Source of the DNA: Colletotrichum lupini
Taxonomy: Eukaryota > Ascomycota > Sordariomycetes > Glomerellales > Glomerellaceae
Assembly (NCBI RefSeq): GCF_023278565.1
Contig: NC_064672.1
Span: 6,448,001-6,512,000 of the forward strand
Direction of reading: 5' to 3'
DNA length: 64,000 bases
Shown here: in pieces, positions 26,073 through 40,890 of the stretch
How positions within the stretch are numbered: position 1 is the first letter of the stretch
Layout: each line of letters opens with the position of its first letter
Position numbers and translations under genes: made by a program
Notes under the pieces: generated by a model
The model's database searches: none
Told to the model about the DNA's origin: nothing
The model's input: the letters and a program-made list of their open reading frames with translations, nothing else

Positions 26073-29000
26073 CGCTTCCTCTATTGTAAATATTCTTAAT
26101 ATTTAAGAAGCCGAAAGTTGCTATAATAGGCCTTTATAAACCTCTAGTAATAGCTATAGTAGTTAGTTTATAAACTAAAATATAGGGTCGGGATAGTATA
26201 TAATAATACGAGGGGTAGTGCGTAATTAAGAGCTACTCTAAAGCATTTATAATTAGCTTTTATAGCACTTCTAACTATAGTTATATATATATAGTAAGAA
26301 CGACTTTAGGCCTAGCTTATAAGGGTCGAATTAAAAAAAAACAAAAGCAGTATATTGCTAAGAGGAAGTAATATTTAATCTATACTATATAGTACTACTA
26401 CTATACTTAGGCTAACTTACTTAACCTAACTTTCGGAGTAATTAGATAAGCTATATAACTATACGTAGTAGCTTCTATCTCGGGCTCTACTCGCTAGCTT
26501 TAGACACTTTAGTCCTAATAGACACGCTCGATAGGGTTATTTTAAAGTAATGAGATATAGCACCTATAGCACGTTCATTCGCCTATTGCTTATAATAAGT
26601 AAGAAGTAGGATATATATACTCATAATATATAGGTCTTAAGCATATTATAGTTAATATATAGTATAAAGGGATTATCTATAAGTATTATAAATTTAAAGC
26701 TATATTTAGTATTCTTATTTTTAAAAATCGCCTTATTAAGTAAAACGCCTTATAAATAGAGGCTTTTATAAAAATATATATTAACCTTCTTCCTCTACGA
26801 CTCTAACGAAGAGAGCGATAGTATTAAAAAAGAAAAAGGACTTAAATAAGGCGATTCGTATTAGGGAATAAGCTTTTTAACTAATATAGCGTCTTTTAAT
26901 ATTACGGCTAGTATTAAAACTAACTACTCTATAATAGCTTAATATCTAACTAAGAATAACTAAGTAATATCTTTATATAAAGTAATATACGTCTATAAAA
27001 AAACCTTTATAAAACGCTCGCTCTATTTTAAAATAGCTAGCTATAATAGCGCGATTATTACTAATTCTTTTAACTAAAATTTAAATAATCCTTACGCAAG
27101 GTTTACTAAGTATAGTATCCCTAGGCTAAACTTACTAATTATATAAGGGTATTATAATTACTATAGTTATATTACTAAATATCCTTATAATAAATATATA
27201 TCGAGGCGCGCCGTAAATAATAAGATAAAAGCTAGTGGTTAGTAAAAGACTATTTTATAAACCCGTATATAAAAACAAAAATTTCTCGTGAGGATCGTAG
27301 ACTCGTTAACGTATAAATTTTAATATTATTAACTTTACGTACGACTATAGTAATAAGGGAAGATGTTTATAAATCGTTAAATCCTATTTAGCTTATTAAA
27401 GGCTTATAGTCTGGTCCGCTAGGCTTATAATACATTATATACACACTAATTTAGAACTTATTTATATAATCTATAGTAGATATATAAACGATATAATATT
27501 AGATTTTCTAGCTAGTCGATTTATATATATACTAGTACGAGCTTATGTATTATTTTCTATACCTTTCGCTTATCTTTTCTAATCTCGGGCTATTATTATA
27601 TAATGCGTTATTTAATTATATTTTTAATATATATAATATAGTATATATTATATATATATATACTACTTAGATAAGTTTTTCTTTTTTTAAATAACTAGTA
27701 TAAATATTATAAGTGCGGATATATAAGCTTAGTTAGTAATATTAGTAGCTGTATAACTTATATTAAATAATAAAAAGTCTGACTTATACCTTTTTTATTT
27801 TTATTAACGGCTCTAATTAAAGTCCCTCTCGTTTTTAAATAATAATAAGCTTCTTTGCGCCGTATAATTAGAAATAAAAAGCTTATTATTATAGTGCTTT
27901 AAGTAGAGTTTTTATTTACGCTCTATTTATTTAATAATAAAGTATATATAATTATTTAGTATATGTAATTAGTCCTAAACTAACGGTTATGGCTTCTTAT
28001 TCTACTTTTTAGATAGTTATCGGATCTTATTATTTAGGCTACTCGTATTTAAAGCTACGTACTAATATCCGTAAGTAATAACTCTACGTTCTTTTTACTA
28101 GTAAATATATTAAAAGCCGATTTTAGCTACTTTTATAAAAAGGCTATAATAAAGTTTAGGAAACTAGTAATTATAAAATAAACTTAGATACGGCTCTACT
28201 ACTACTTAGTACTTAACGCGTTCGTGCGGTATATTTATTTAAAAAGGGATGTATTAAGTAGAGTAGAACGATAAGATAATAATATATTAGACTTATTTTT
28301 TATTTTATAGTTCGTTAATAATATAGTACTATTATATAGTAGTCCGTACTTAATAAATTATAGCTTCTCGTTAGTAGTAGCTAAAGAAAAGGGATAGAAC
28401 TAATAAGAACTATAATAAAACGGTTAAAAACATTATATAGCATTATAAATAGATATAATAACGGCACGGGGCTAATATATATATCTAAGTCCGCTTTAAA
28501 AATAGGTTCTATAAATACTCGTCTTTTAATAAGTATAATTTCCCTAAATCTCGTAATAAATTAGTTAGTTTAATTATATTATAGCCCTTTAAGGCTACCT
28601 TTAAGGCTAAGGTTTAATAAAAAACGATTTATCTAGTTCTAATAATAAGATCGCTATTAAACTATATAAAAAGAAGATCTCGAAGCAACGTTAAAGGTTA
28701 ATCTAGCATAATTAGCGGTTAAGTATAACGATATAGCTATTTAGTAGAGGATCGTAATTATATTAATATCTATTTTTTTTATATATCTATTATACCGCCC
28801 GGATTACTATATATACTTAGTATTTCGCTCTCCTTATATCCTTTAATTTATACTATCTCCTTAAAAAAGGTAGTAAGTAGTATATTTATAATATTACTCT
28901 TTAAATTAACTTATTTATTACTTTTTATTAATTTTATACCGCATCGCGGTTTATAAAAAGATATAAATTAAGACCCGTTCGCTTATATATTAACTAAAAT

Positions 29001-29450
29001 ATAATAATAATTAATCCGTCCGAGTCTTTTAGCTAAATCTATATAAATTATATAACTATAGTAATCGTAAAATCTTTAGGTATAAGGTAGTCTAACCCGA
29101 AGAAATCTCTATTTCTATTTAATATTAGAAAGGCACTAACGAATATAAGTTAGCAAAATAATTATAATATAGTTATGTTAGACCGGCGAGGTATATAGCT
29201 CGTGCGTTAATAAGCCTTTTTGCGCACGTAGTATAAGTAAAGAGCGTACGTAAGTTATAATATAACGACGCCTCTTTTTAAATAGTTTAGTTTATAAAAA
29301 GACGGCTTACTTATTAATAAGGACGCTAGGGATTACTTAGTAATATAATAAGATCCGTTCTGCGCTATAGGCTAGCCTAAATACTTTTTTACTACTTTCT
29401 AACCTTTAAAAGACTAAATATATACTTTATTAACTATATTAATTAAGGAT
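26073..29450. repeat. RIP-degraded dispersed repeat, copy B
   Basis: 26073-26300 matches copy A at about 2035-2280, and 26520-27905 matches 3050-4305. 27960-29400 matches copy C at about 60350-61940; for example, GGGATAGAACTAA with flanking GCTTCTCGTTAGTAG is at about 28362 and about 60784. Relative to A it carries an extra block of about 150 bp at 27249-27400. Coding capacity is destroyed and no family was recognised. Together A, B and C show a repeat longer than 5 kb with internal rearrangements. Confidence 0.7.
27249..27400. other. About 150-bp insertion inside copy B
   Basis: Copy A at about 3794 runs straight from GGTTAGTAGAAG into GCTTATAGTCT, whereas copy B has about 150 bp between the same two blocks. 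The insert is bounded by similar short strings (TAAAAG at 27243-27248, TTAAAG at 27396-27401) that may be a blurred target duplication. It keeps a few CpA/TpG (TTTCTCGTGAGGATCG), so it may be younger than its host. No terminal inverted repeat is clear. Confidence 0.4.
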
Positions 29451-32400
29451 ATTATAAGCTAAATAAGAGATACTAAGGATTTAGCTAAGTTTTTATAAAA
29501 AAACGTATTAATAAAGAATAAGAATATGCCGAGGTAATAGAGTAACGAACTTAGCTTATTTTATTTAATAAACATATCCCTACTTATTATTCCCTAGTTT
29601 TTACTAAATTTACTATTAAAATAAACTATAGACTAATTTCTAAGGGCTTTATTATAAATCCGTAAAATAAGTTATATTTTATTAATCTCTATTTATAGCT
29701 TAACTTCGCGCTAACTAAGTATTACTTTTAATACCCCTTATTATACTCCCTTATTAACCGACGCTATTTTAAAAATATATTATTTTTATTTAGTTAAAAA
29801 ACTAGGATCGTAAAGCGTAAGATTATTAATAAAAAGGCTATTAAGGGCCCTATTAAAATAATTATAAATAAGATTAAAAAAGTAAAAGAAGTCTAAAGCG
29901 CGTTCGATTTAGTTAACGGACTCGTTTTTAAAAACTACTTATATATACTTAGTAACGTAGCGGCGGATATTGTTAAATATAACTTCTTATTAATACCTCC
30001 CTCTATAATATATAATAATAAGTCGATTTCTAATAGTTATAGGCCGTTAGATTTGCGTTTACTATATTAAAAACGATAATAACTCGAGTAGTTCTTTAAT
30101 ACTTTATATTCCTAAATATAAATTATTACGTTAACTTCTTATATAATACTTATATAGCACTTATACTTAATAAATATATATAAAGAAATAGTAAACTAGA
30201 AGATAATATTAATATTGATTAACCTAAATGCGCGGTTTTAGTATTATATAGAGAGGCTTACCGCAATTACTATTATATACAGACTTATTATTAATAACTA
30301 AAAGCTTATTTAAGCACGGTTTATTAATAATAATTAAGGCAATTATATTTATAAAGCTTAACTAGCGCAAGTCTAAGACGCTTTCTTTTTATTTAGTAAA
30401 GCCTTTTCTAAAAATAAAAGCCTACTTTAAATATACTAGCCTCTATACGGTAATTACTTAATACTTAACCTTTAGTTTAATTACTCTCGGTATAATAAAA
30501 AAGAAATATAAATACTACTATCCCCTATAATATAAATAACCTAGTATAATTATATAATATAAAACGCCCCCTCTTATAAACTAATAAGGCTCGATATTAC
30601 TTCTTAAAATATAAATAAATAGCTCTTAATTACTAAAAGTATAAGTAAACTACTATTTTCTAAACCGCTCCCTGTTAACTCTAAAGCTCGCTTTTTAAAT
30701 TTTTTAAAATAGCCTCTTTTATAATATATAAAAAGTATACTTTAATATTTAATATAAACCTAGTTTTTTTATAAATTATAATATAAAACTTACTTCTATT
30801 CTCTTAAATAGCCTTGCGTAGTTATACTAAAACCGTAGCTAACTTACGAAGTTCGAGTTAATACGTTTCTTCTTAACCTGTAAATTAAGCTATTATATTA
30901 GTAATTCTTAGCTTTTTAAAAATTCTATTTATATACTATCCGAGGATAAGCTAGGGCGTTTTACTAAACTAAAGCTACGGTATATATACCCCCGGGCTCT
31001 TATATTTAGCTACTATTTTAATTTTTATAGTATTTATTTAAGCTATTAGTACTTATTATATTAATTATTAGTTAGTAAAAGCATTTCTTTCTTAGCTATT
31101 ATCGGTTTATAATTAATTTATTACGTATATTAATAATTATAAAGTACTACCCTCCTTAACCTTTTACTAATAGTATATATTTACTTTAAATCGTACAATA
31201 TATATAAAATCTCCTAACTAGTATTAAAGAGCCCGGTAATGCGCCGTGCTATTTTTTAACTTAGGTGGGTATTAAGTAAGGGTACGCTCGAAATTCCTAC
31301 CCTACTTAGAATTCTACGAACTATCGATTAGCTTATTAATAATCTTCTTATAACGCTCAATAATTAGGGTACAGTAAACTAAATATAAATTAATTTAAAA
31401 GCTATTTTATTACCGCCCTTAGTAAAAGTTAAGAAGCTTCTTAAGACTATTTCGATTTATTATAATATTAACTTTATTAAAGCGGAATAATAGGTTTATC
31501 AATACTATAGCGTAAAATAGCGGCTTAAAAGAATATTTAGGAATACGCACCGTGCTTTTATTTATTAAGTAAGTAGCTTAGTTTTTAAGTACCGTAATTA
31601 ATAAAAAAACCTCTTATAAGACCGCTATAAAGCCTACTAATAGTTAGTTATATAGTATTATCCCTAGGTACTTAAGGCCTATTAGGTATTTAAATCTTTA
31701 GATCCTAGCTAGCTTTTTAATTATAGCTATAAACTAGCTTAGAATCTGCTATGCTAAATACTATAAAGTCTAATAGCTCTATAAAATACTTAATATAGTA
31801 AATTACTTAGCTATTTATTATAGTCTCTTATATCTACGCATTATACTAAGGGGAAGTGGGATCTAGGTGGGGTTTCCCTATCTCTCCTTTCCGTAAGTAT
31901 TCGTTCTTCCCTATTTAATAATAACCCGGATTTATAAATAAAAAAGACTATAATCTACTAAATAAAAACTATATTATACGTAATAACGATATAGCTAGAG
32001 TTATAAGCTAAGTATAATAAAGATAAATATTATATATAAAAGATCTAAGGATAGTAGTATAAAACGAATAGTTATCGCCCAGATTTAGGCATTATTATTT
32101 TAAATACCTAGAGTTAGTACCCTAAATATTTAGTTCGCTAGCGTTATCTAGTTTTAAAATTAGGGCTATAAGGTTAGGCTTTTATGATATTTTATAATAT
32201 AATAAGGGGCTAATATATAGTATATTACTAACGTTATTTCTATTAGATTTTTATACTTAGTAAAGTAGGCTTAAAAATATAAAGCGCCTTAGAAGAGCAC
32301 GTCCCTCTACTCTATTAATATCTAGTCCCTAATTTAGATACTTTTAGGTTCTATTATTATTTAATAAATATATTCTTACTAAAGCCTTATTACGGTACAT

Positions 32401-33823
32401 AATAAAGCATTTGTTATTTTATATTAAATATAATCCGTTACTATAATTATTACGGAATTAATAAAGGGCTTTGTCTAGGACTTACGATAGTTATATTAGT
32501 AAGTTAAACTCCTAGCTATATATTTACGGGTAGTGTCCTACTAGCCTAGGTAACTTAACTAGCTAAAGCCTAGCGTATTAAGGTCGGGGTACCTCTACTT
32601 AGATAATTAACTAAATGCGCTATAAGTACTTAGTAAGGGTTTTCCCTTTAGCCTAATACTATAGTGATTAACTAGTACGAGGGACGTAAATAGAGCTTAA
32701 TAAGTTACTAAGATAATATTATAAAGAATAGAGCCTATACTTAGCCGTATCTATCGAAATAAGGATTATAAATATATAATAAACGCCCTAAATAGAGAAA
32801 CGTCTTTTTAAATAGTTAAAAAGTAAGTAAATAGAAAAGCATAGCTAAGAGTAGTAAAAAGTTAATATTAAGGGGGTAGAATCCGGAATTAAGAAGGTAA
32901 ATAGATCTAAATAGCTAGTAAAAAAGCGTAATAGAATACTAAAAAAAAATAATAGAAAAAGAGTTTAAAATAATAAAATAAAACCGGGGTAGTAGAATAA
33001 ATCGAAGTTCGCTAATAGGTATAATAACTTATATAAATAGTAAAATTAAGCTTAGTATAATAAAAACGCTAAACTAAGAATTAGATTTATAAAAATAATA
33101 AAAAGATAAGTAGGGTCGAACTGCTTTAGGGGTAATAGAATTAAATTAAAGCGGGGGAAACTAAGTACTTATTAAAAATTATAGAGCCCTTTTCCCGTTT
33201 TTAATAATATAAGTTCGGATAATATAAAATAATTATAATAACGGCTTTAATAGATTTTCGAAAGAACTTTTATATATATATTATATATTATATAAGCTTT
33301 AGGAATTAAAGGCTATAAGGGTAAACGAGATTAAATAGCCTAGAGATTACTAAGTAGCGATACCCTCCCCTAACTATACTTTATATTTTAGTAAAATAGT
33401 ATAGGGTACTAGGACGGTATTTATCTCTATAAAATCCGATTCTTACTAATTCCTAGTGCTTTATTAAAGAGTTAATCTTATATAGTACTTATTTTAAGGC
33501 CTTAATTACTTAGCTACTATTAGACTTTATATTAAATAGCTAATATACTTTTATTTACGTAGTCCTTTAAAACCCGAAATAGACCCTATATATTTTTAAC
33601 TACCTCTTTTAACTAGAGCTCGTTATGAATAAGTTATAAAATAAGTCCTTAATAATTTAGCTACTCCTTAACGCAAACTATTATAATCTCTACGAATCCT
33701 TCGGACTTATAAGCTAGAAAGGTTACGTAATTAGCTAGTTAAATCTCGTCTTTAAGTTATAAAATATAATTTAAAAATTAGAAACCTTATTAATATCGAT
33801 ACTAAGCGTTAATTACTTAGTGC

Positions 33824-33850
33824 GGGGAGGGGGGGGAGGGGAGGAAGGGG
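33824..33850 (+). other. G-run with G-quadruplex potential
   Basis: GGGG A GGGGGGGG A GGGG A GG AA GGGG: at least four G-runs of three or more with loops of one to five bases, satisfying the usual intramolecular quadruplex pattern. It sits in very TA-rich DNA, so it is a sharp local outlier. GpG is not a preferred RIP target, which may explain why it survived. Confidence 0.7.
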
Positions 33851-36800
33851 TTACTTCCGTTTTAATAATTAAATAATAGCCCAATAGAATTTAATCTTAT
33901 TATTAATTATTTATAATAATAGTATTTTAAAGAGTAACTTTCTAACTATATAATCCGAGTATAAGTAAGTTAACTAAGTTTCGTCTTTATTTAAACGTTA
34001 AGGAGTTTTATTAAAAGCTAAATTAGCGACGTTAATAAAGGATTAAGAATTAAATAGCTAGCCTTAGGTAAATTAACGTTAGATCGATAGGAGACTAAAT
34101 AATTAAAGTATAATTACCCTATTTAGTTAGAATTAATAAGGGATACGACGTACCCCTAAGGCTTATTAAATTAGGCCGCGGGAGGTATTATAGCTAGTAT
34201 TCTTTTATATTATATAATAAAATTACCGAGGAGGACTATAATTAGAAAGTAGCTAGGCGTTTTAACTAAAATAGCGACATTCTTTATATTTTAAATTACT
34301 AGACCTAAGTAGTACTTAACCGGCTAAAAAGCTAAGGAGCCTCTTATATATACTTTACTTACGTAATATAAGCATATAAATTCGTATTTACTAACCTAAT
34401 ATAAGCCTATAGTAATACTATTAGCTAATATCTTAGTTACGGTACTAGTAGAGAGCTTATTTATAATTACTATAGCGTTTATATAATAACGCCGAATATA
34501 ATAAGATAAAGGCTATTAATTAATTTTATATTAACTAATATATTAATATAAGTATAGCCCCTTAATAGAATAAGGTAGTTACGTTTATATATATATATTT
34601 ATAGCTAGTAAGAGGGTTACGTTTATAACGGTTTATTAATATTAAACGCTTTGTAAGCTATTTTCTTATTACTATTCCCAGCTTTTATAAATATATAAGT
34701 TAATAAGAACCTATTTAGAACGGTTCTTTAGAACCCTTAAGTAAAAAATCTTATACTTTCTTAGCTATATTAACAGCTATTTCTCGCTATTTAGCGTTTA
34801 TATATCTTAATATATAATATATTATAAAGTCTAGCTCTTTTATAAATCTTTTACTTTCTTAGCTATTTGATATAGTTAATTTCCTTAATATCCCCCGCTT
34901 CCTCTTTTTATTCTAACGGTTCGAACTAAGTAGATTAAGAAGTAAGCGGCGGCTAAATTCTGCCCGCTTAAAGTCTATTATTATAATACTTTTACTTATT
35001 ATACTCTTATTACGTAATATATTATATAATTTTGCGTCGTTATAAAGAATACCTAATTAATATAAATTCTAATATGCTTAAGTAACTACGTTAATATTTA
35101 CGTTAGTTATTTAATTAGTAGAGTTAAATAGAGGTTTTCCGGCCTAACTAAGAAATAAAATATGCTCGTATATATTACTATTGTAGTATAATAGTAGGGT
35201 TAAATTAGTCCGCCCTAAGTAAACGGGAACATATTTTCTTTAAATTAAGCGGAGTTTATTATATATCTTTTTTTTATAATAAAAGAGGGCTAGGTTAAGT
35301 ATCTTAACGCCTTTAGTAACAAGAGTATAGTTATAGGAGGATATCCTAATCTTAAAAAGTATATTAATAGACCTAGATAGGTAAAATAATACGACGTTAA
35401 TATCGTAACTACGGTCTTTAGCTAGTTAAACGTAAATAAGTTAGAGGAAATCTAATTAGTTTAAGTATTAATATCCGTAATTTTAAAAATTCGGGTAGCG
35501 TTTATCTAGGGGCTAGCTATTTACTAATCTAAGTAGATATTATAATATATAGAACTAACGATCTTTTATATTTATTTACTTCCCTTAGCTATAATATCGG
35601 TACTCTTATACTTATTTACTAGTCGAGCCCGTACTTAACTTCGCAAGAGCCTTTTTATTATTAAGGATTAGTCGTATTAGTATTAGTAAGAGAGGAGTTC
35701 CTTTTTTATTATTACCGCTACTATCCCGCTACTTTATATTATTATCAAATTATTTATATTAAAACCGTATTCAAATTAATAAGTACTTAAACCCTTATTA
35801 GCGTTAAGGCTTATATAGAGAGATATATACCTCCTTACCCTTATATACTATTTTAAATATATTTTTTAGTACGTTATCGTACTCTATAGCCTAGGTATTA
35901 AGACCTATAATAGTATTATACTAAGACTATGGGGGTAAGTTAGTACGCAGAGCCTAAAAAATAAAAGCAAAGACCTATATAATAGCTATACTATAAAGCT
36001 TATTTTTATCGTCGTTATTATTAAAAATATTTAAGTTAAGTATGTATACGGAATAGTATATAATAATAAGATCGTCTAGAATATATAAAAAAACGAACGC
36101 CTTTTTTATATATATATATTTATATTAAATACTTTTATTAATTATATACGAGAAGAGCTAAGTTATAATAATAATAACGAGCGATCTTAATATAAACCTA
36201 AACTTCTTATTATTTTTATTTATTATATTACGTTCGGGTTTAATTTCTAATTCTAAACCGGTAACGACTTTATTACGTCGTAATTTATATAGTACTTTAT
36301 ATTTAATTACTAGGGCCGGACTATTTTAGTTATTAAAAGTATAATATATATAGAACTAATTTACTTAATTACCCTTACCCCTAGCTCTTTATTAAGGCTT
36401 ATAGCTTAGTAGCCTTAAGAGAAGTACCGTAGCGTTAATATTATTTTACTTAATAAATAATTACTTTATAGGCTCGGATAAGGCTTTATTTATTTAACTA
36501 AGGTTCGTATAACTTTTAAAGATTATAGTCCTTTATAAGCTAATATTACTTCGGAGTTACGTATTATTATATACTTTATTAATTAGTTTTTAAACCGCGT
36601 TTTTAATTATATTGTGCTCGAAGTTCTAGAGGCTAGTCTCGTTATTAATCGGGTTAATTAAAAATATAACGTAATTTAATTAATATAGAAATAGAAATAT
36701 AGGCTTTAAAGCGAACGTACCGGAATTTAAGAGTTAATCCTATATCTCTTATTACCTCGTTACGAAGTTATCTTATAGAACGATTTATTAAGGGAAAATC

Positions 36801-39079
36801 TAGCTTATTAAATTAGTTATATTACCTTACGTAATTAAGGTACGATCGGTTACTACTTTAATAGCGAGGCTAAGTAAATAATAAAATATCAGATAATATA
36901 AAAAGGTTTATAATCGTACTATTTTTATAAGTTCTTTAGCTTACTCGCGTCGGCGCTATTCTTTATTACGAAGTTACTACGCTTCTAAAAGCTATTATTA
37001 TAATTTTACGAGTTTATTTTCTATTATAATCCGATATATATATAATATAAACTAAGCGATTAATAAATTTAACCCTTAAGTCTTAATAATTTAAATTATT
37101 TAGATATATTTCGTTACGTTTAGTCTATATCGCCCCGATAACTATCGTACCTTAAATTTAGAGTTACGTAAAAGAGTTATAGTAAGCTAATTAAATCTAT
37201 CCCTTACGTCGGCTCTTAATAGGCTTATTAGTACGTACTTATAAAAATAACTAAGTAAACTAGCGGTACGGATTAATAAATACGTCTTATATTAATTTAT
37301 ACGTTTCTTTATACGTTTTTTTATATTACTATATAGAGCGGATATATTATCTTTAGTTATTATTTAAACTTACGAATAGTTTAGTAAAAACTCTTATAAC
37401 CTATATAATAGTAATATAATATAGATAAACGAACTAAGATTATTCGAGAAGTATTATTTCCGAAGCGGTATTAGATAACCTTATCATATCCCCTATTATA
37501 AATCTTAGGATAATATATTTATTAATAAGGAGGTATTAGCTTTTTAAAAATAGCCGGATAGTATATAAAAGCTCTATTTTATTAAAAATATAAATAAAGT
37601 CTCCCTCCTTAGCTACTAGCGTTAGCTAGCCTAGCCTTTTATTCTCTATATTACTAAACCGCTAGTATAGCTTTTTTAATATTATACTCTCGAGGAGATA
37701 GCTTAATTTAAGGCCTATACTTATTATTATAATAAATAACTACTTATTATAGTTATTTTTATAGGCTATAGTTTTATAAAGCTATATTTAAGTAATAAAC
37801 TCTATCTTAACTACTACTAAACCCTAAGGAACTTCTTTATTAATAAAAAAAATACTTAATAATACGTTTTATAAAGCTCCCTCGACGTTAGTTATGCCCG
37901 AGGCCTTTATAATAAATAAATATTCTTTAAGCTATTCCTATCTCCGCTTTTATATTACCTAAATATTCTTCCGAAAGGGTTATAAATCCCTATTAAATAA
38001 CTTTTCAATAATACGAGCGTTACTAAGACTTTTATTATCCGATCTAAAAAAGCGAACCTTATTAATAATATAGCCCCGTCTCCCTAGGATATTACCGCTA
38101 TTATATAATACCGTTTATAATACTATATCCCTAGATACGTTATAATCTTTATATTATTATATAAAGAACTAAGTAACTAAGGTACCCCCGTCCTTATTAC
38201 TTACTACGCTTTAAATATTTAGTACTTAAGAACGTATTTAATACTTTAATAAAATAAAATAAATAAGAGACTAAAGTAACTTAAGACTTATATTATTAAT
38301 AACGTAAATAAATACGAACTATTAATAAGCCTTCTTTATTAGGCTTTTATAATTAATTAAATCGAAGCGGTTAGTATTAAATATAATACTTATTATTATA
38401 AAAATATAATTACGGGGATTAATATATTTAAATTCTAGCGTCCTTATAATAAGAAATAATAAAAGTTACTTCTCTATACCCTCTATACGTATAAGAAGTA
38501 AAGCTCGTAATAAAAATAATCCTAATACCTTTTTACTAGCCTCGAGAGGATTAGGGTAGGTTTATATAAACTCCTCTATTATTTTTAAATATTATTTAAT
38601 AAAGCTAATTTAATAAACTAGCGTAGTTTATAAGAAATATAATCTATTAACTATTAACTTTAGCCTTTATAATTTTACTAGCTCTTAAATAACCTATTTC
38701 TATATAAATTATTAATAATTAAGTAGAGCTTAAATATATTAAAACGTAGTAGTTCGGTACTTATTAAATGTTATTTATAACGGCCCCTTAGCCCGACTTT
38801 TAGTAATTAAGTCTAGGTTAGAATTTAGTATACCCTAAGCTATAGTAAACTTACGTAGCTAACTAAAGGCTATTTTAACGTTACTTAATTCCTTACTAAG
38901 CTAAATAACTATAGCAAACGTAGCGGCGTATATATTACTTATTATCCTAACTTATTAGCTATACTCCGAGATATTATATTAATTATATCCTTAGTGCCCC
39001 TTTAAAGTAGTTTAGACCTTAGGATTACGAGTTAGTATCTTATTATATTAAAGATATAAGATAGAGATATAAGAGGTAG

Positions 39080-39500
39080 TTATATATATCTATTTATATA
39101 TTAATATTAAATACTTTATATAATCTAGACTAGGCCTAGCCTTATATCCCTATAGCTATCCGTTTACGCTTTACTTTTTTTAATCGCTTTTACTTAACTT
39201 AGTCTAATATCCTTAGCGAAACGCTATAAAAAGTCTATATATACTATCTAAACGTATTTAGTATTAAAAAACTCGGGTTATCTTAATATTAAAAATAGTT
39301 ATACTAAATAAGATTATTATATTATATAATACGCTCTCGTTTTACTAAATACTAATTATTAAAATAGTTATTTCTAATTACTAGCTAGTAGTACTTAAAC
39401 GTCCGTTTTATTAATAAAAGCTTATAATCCTTAATATAATTAGGGTACTAATTTAAATTAAGAAGTAGTAAGAAGGGCTTAGGTTAAGGAGTCTTTTTAA
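39080..39500. repeat. Dispersed repeat, first copy (partner at 63520)
   Basis: Shares with about 63520-63900 a run of collinear blocks, including GCTCTCGTT, CTAATTATTAAAATA and ACGTCCG/AAGTCCG, separated by transition-type differences. Both copies are RIP-degraded and in the same orientation. No protein family recognised. Confidence 0.55.
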
Positions 39501-40666
39501 TAATTAGCTTAGGTTAAGGATAAGTACGAATACGGTCTTATCTAACTATCTCTTTTTTATTATAAAATATAATTATTAAATTAATAGCCTTAATCTAAAG
39601 CTCTATAAGTTTATTATAAAAGTAGTTAGTTAATTAATAATAGAGGATATAGGCTAATTTAGTACGCTCAGAGATCTAGAGGTTAATATCCGGTTTAATA
39701 TACTCCTCGTTTTTTTTATTATTCGCTTACTTCTTAATATCTTATATTAAGTAGTTATAGAAATAATATTCGAGATACTCTTTTATAATACTCTTATTAT
39801 ATTAATCCCGCTTCGTACATATTTCCTTAGTTAGCCTACGGATTTCGGCTTTATTTTCTTTATTTTATACTTAGTATTAACTTCCCCCTAACTCCTATTA
39901 CTATTACTCTAGCTTTATAATTTCCGAATTAAGAAGTAAGTTCTCCTAAACCTCTTTAAGGACTATATCTTTTATTACTTAAGGATTGCGCATAAGGCTA
40001 ATATACGTAAATACTTTATATATTTACTCCTTAGTTTTTTTTTTTTAAAAGTTATTTTAGAGGTCGAACTAAACGTTCTTATTAAAATATACGCCTTAAA
40101 ACGTAATAAACTTAGGATCGTAGCGTATTATTTAGTTACGTATAGTATTAAACGTATTCTTTAAAGTTAAAGCTTTAAGTATTTAAAATCCTTATAAATA
40201 CTATTTACCTTAACTTATTATTTACTATATTTACTGCCCCTCTTTAAGTAAACCGTAGCGTCTAGGCCTTTTCGAAACCTATATTAAAGCTCTATCGGCC
40301 TATATTATTTTATAATTTAAAATAACTTATAGCCTCGTTAATAACTAATATACTATTACTAAACTTTTAAAAAATTAGAACCTTAAGTATTAACTACTTC
40401 TATTATAAAGCCGTAAACTAGACTAAACCCCTAACCTCTATTCTTAGTACTTAGGTTATATTTATTAGGCTTATTATATTAAAAGCCTAGTTATAGAGCG
40501 CTAGAGTAATAATAATACTAACGGTATAGAAAATGAGCCCTTTTATAGGTATAAAGAAGAAGATAGTCCTATTTATAATTAATATAAAAAGCACTAAAAG
40601 TAATTAGAGCCGCGGCGCTACGTATACTCACGGTCTTAGCTTATTATTAGCTCCTTTGTAGTAAAT

Positions 40667-40671
40667 GAACT
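40667..40671. repeat. Copia target-site duplication, left copy (GAACT)
   Basis: GAACT directly precedes the 5' LTR and is repeated exactly at 46197-46201 directly after the 3' LTR. Five base pairs is the usual duplication for Copia integrases. Removing the element would join ...GTAGTAAAT-GAACT-TAATAGCC.... Confidence 0.9.
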
Positions 40672-40890
40672 TATTAAACTGCCCTAGGACATTCGTTACG
40701 GTACTTATTTCGCCCCAAGCAATCTAACTCATACTTAACTAAAAATATAAATAAGGCTAATAAGGGTATCTTTATATAAGGGGATTATATACTTATTATA
40801 TAAATATAAGGTTTCTTCTTATAGTTATTCATTCGTTATACTTATTAATATATATAGAATGACCCCTGCCTATCTAACTGCTGCTCGATA
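40672..40890 (+). repeat. Copia 5' LTR (219 bp)
   Basis: Aligns without gaps to 45978-46196. The start reads TATTAAACTG where the 3' copy has TGTCAGACTG, so the canonical TG has been lost here by transition. Both copies end in GATA, probably from GACA, the inverse of the TGTC start. Of the 21 differences between the copies, 15 have the A/T state here and 6 in the 3' copy. Confidence 0.92.

Larger units (their letters stand above)
29451..40666. repeat. RIP desert, unidentified repeats
   Basis: TpA-rich with almost no CpA/TpG; no frame of use on either strand. A less-interrupted plus-strand stretch at about 29700-30070 has coding texture (AFDLVNGLVFKNYLY near 29906) but is not recognisable. 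39080-39500 is repeated at about 63520-63900. A G-run at 33824-33850 is listed apart. The last bases before 40667 are the insertion site of the Copia element. Confidence 0.5.

Noticed and set aside
18139..26100. Short similar blocks at 18139 and 26070 as LTRs around the LINE
   Set aside because: Only about 50 bp match, and the element between has non-LTR (LINE) domain order, which does not use LTRs.
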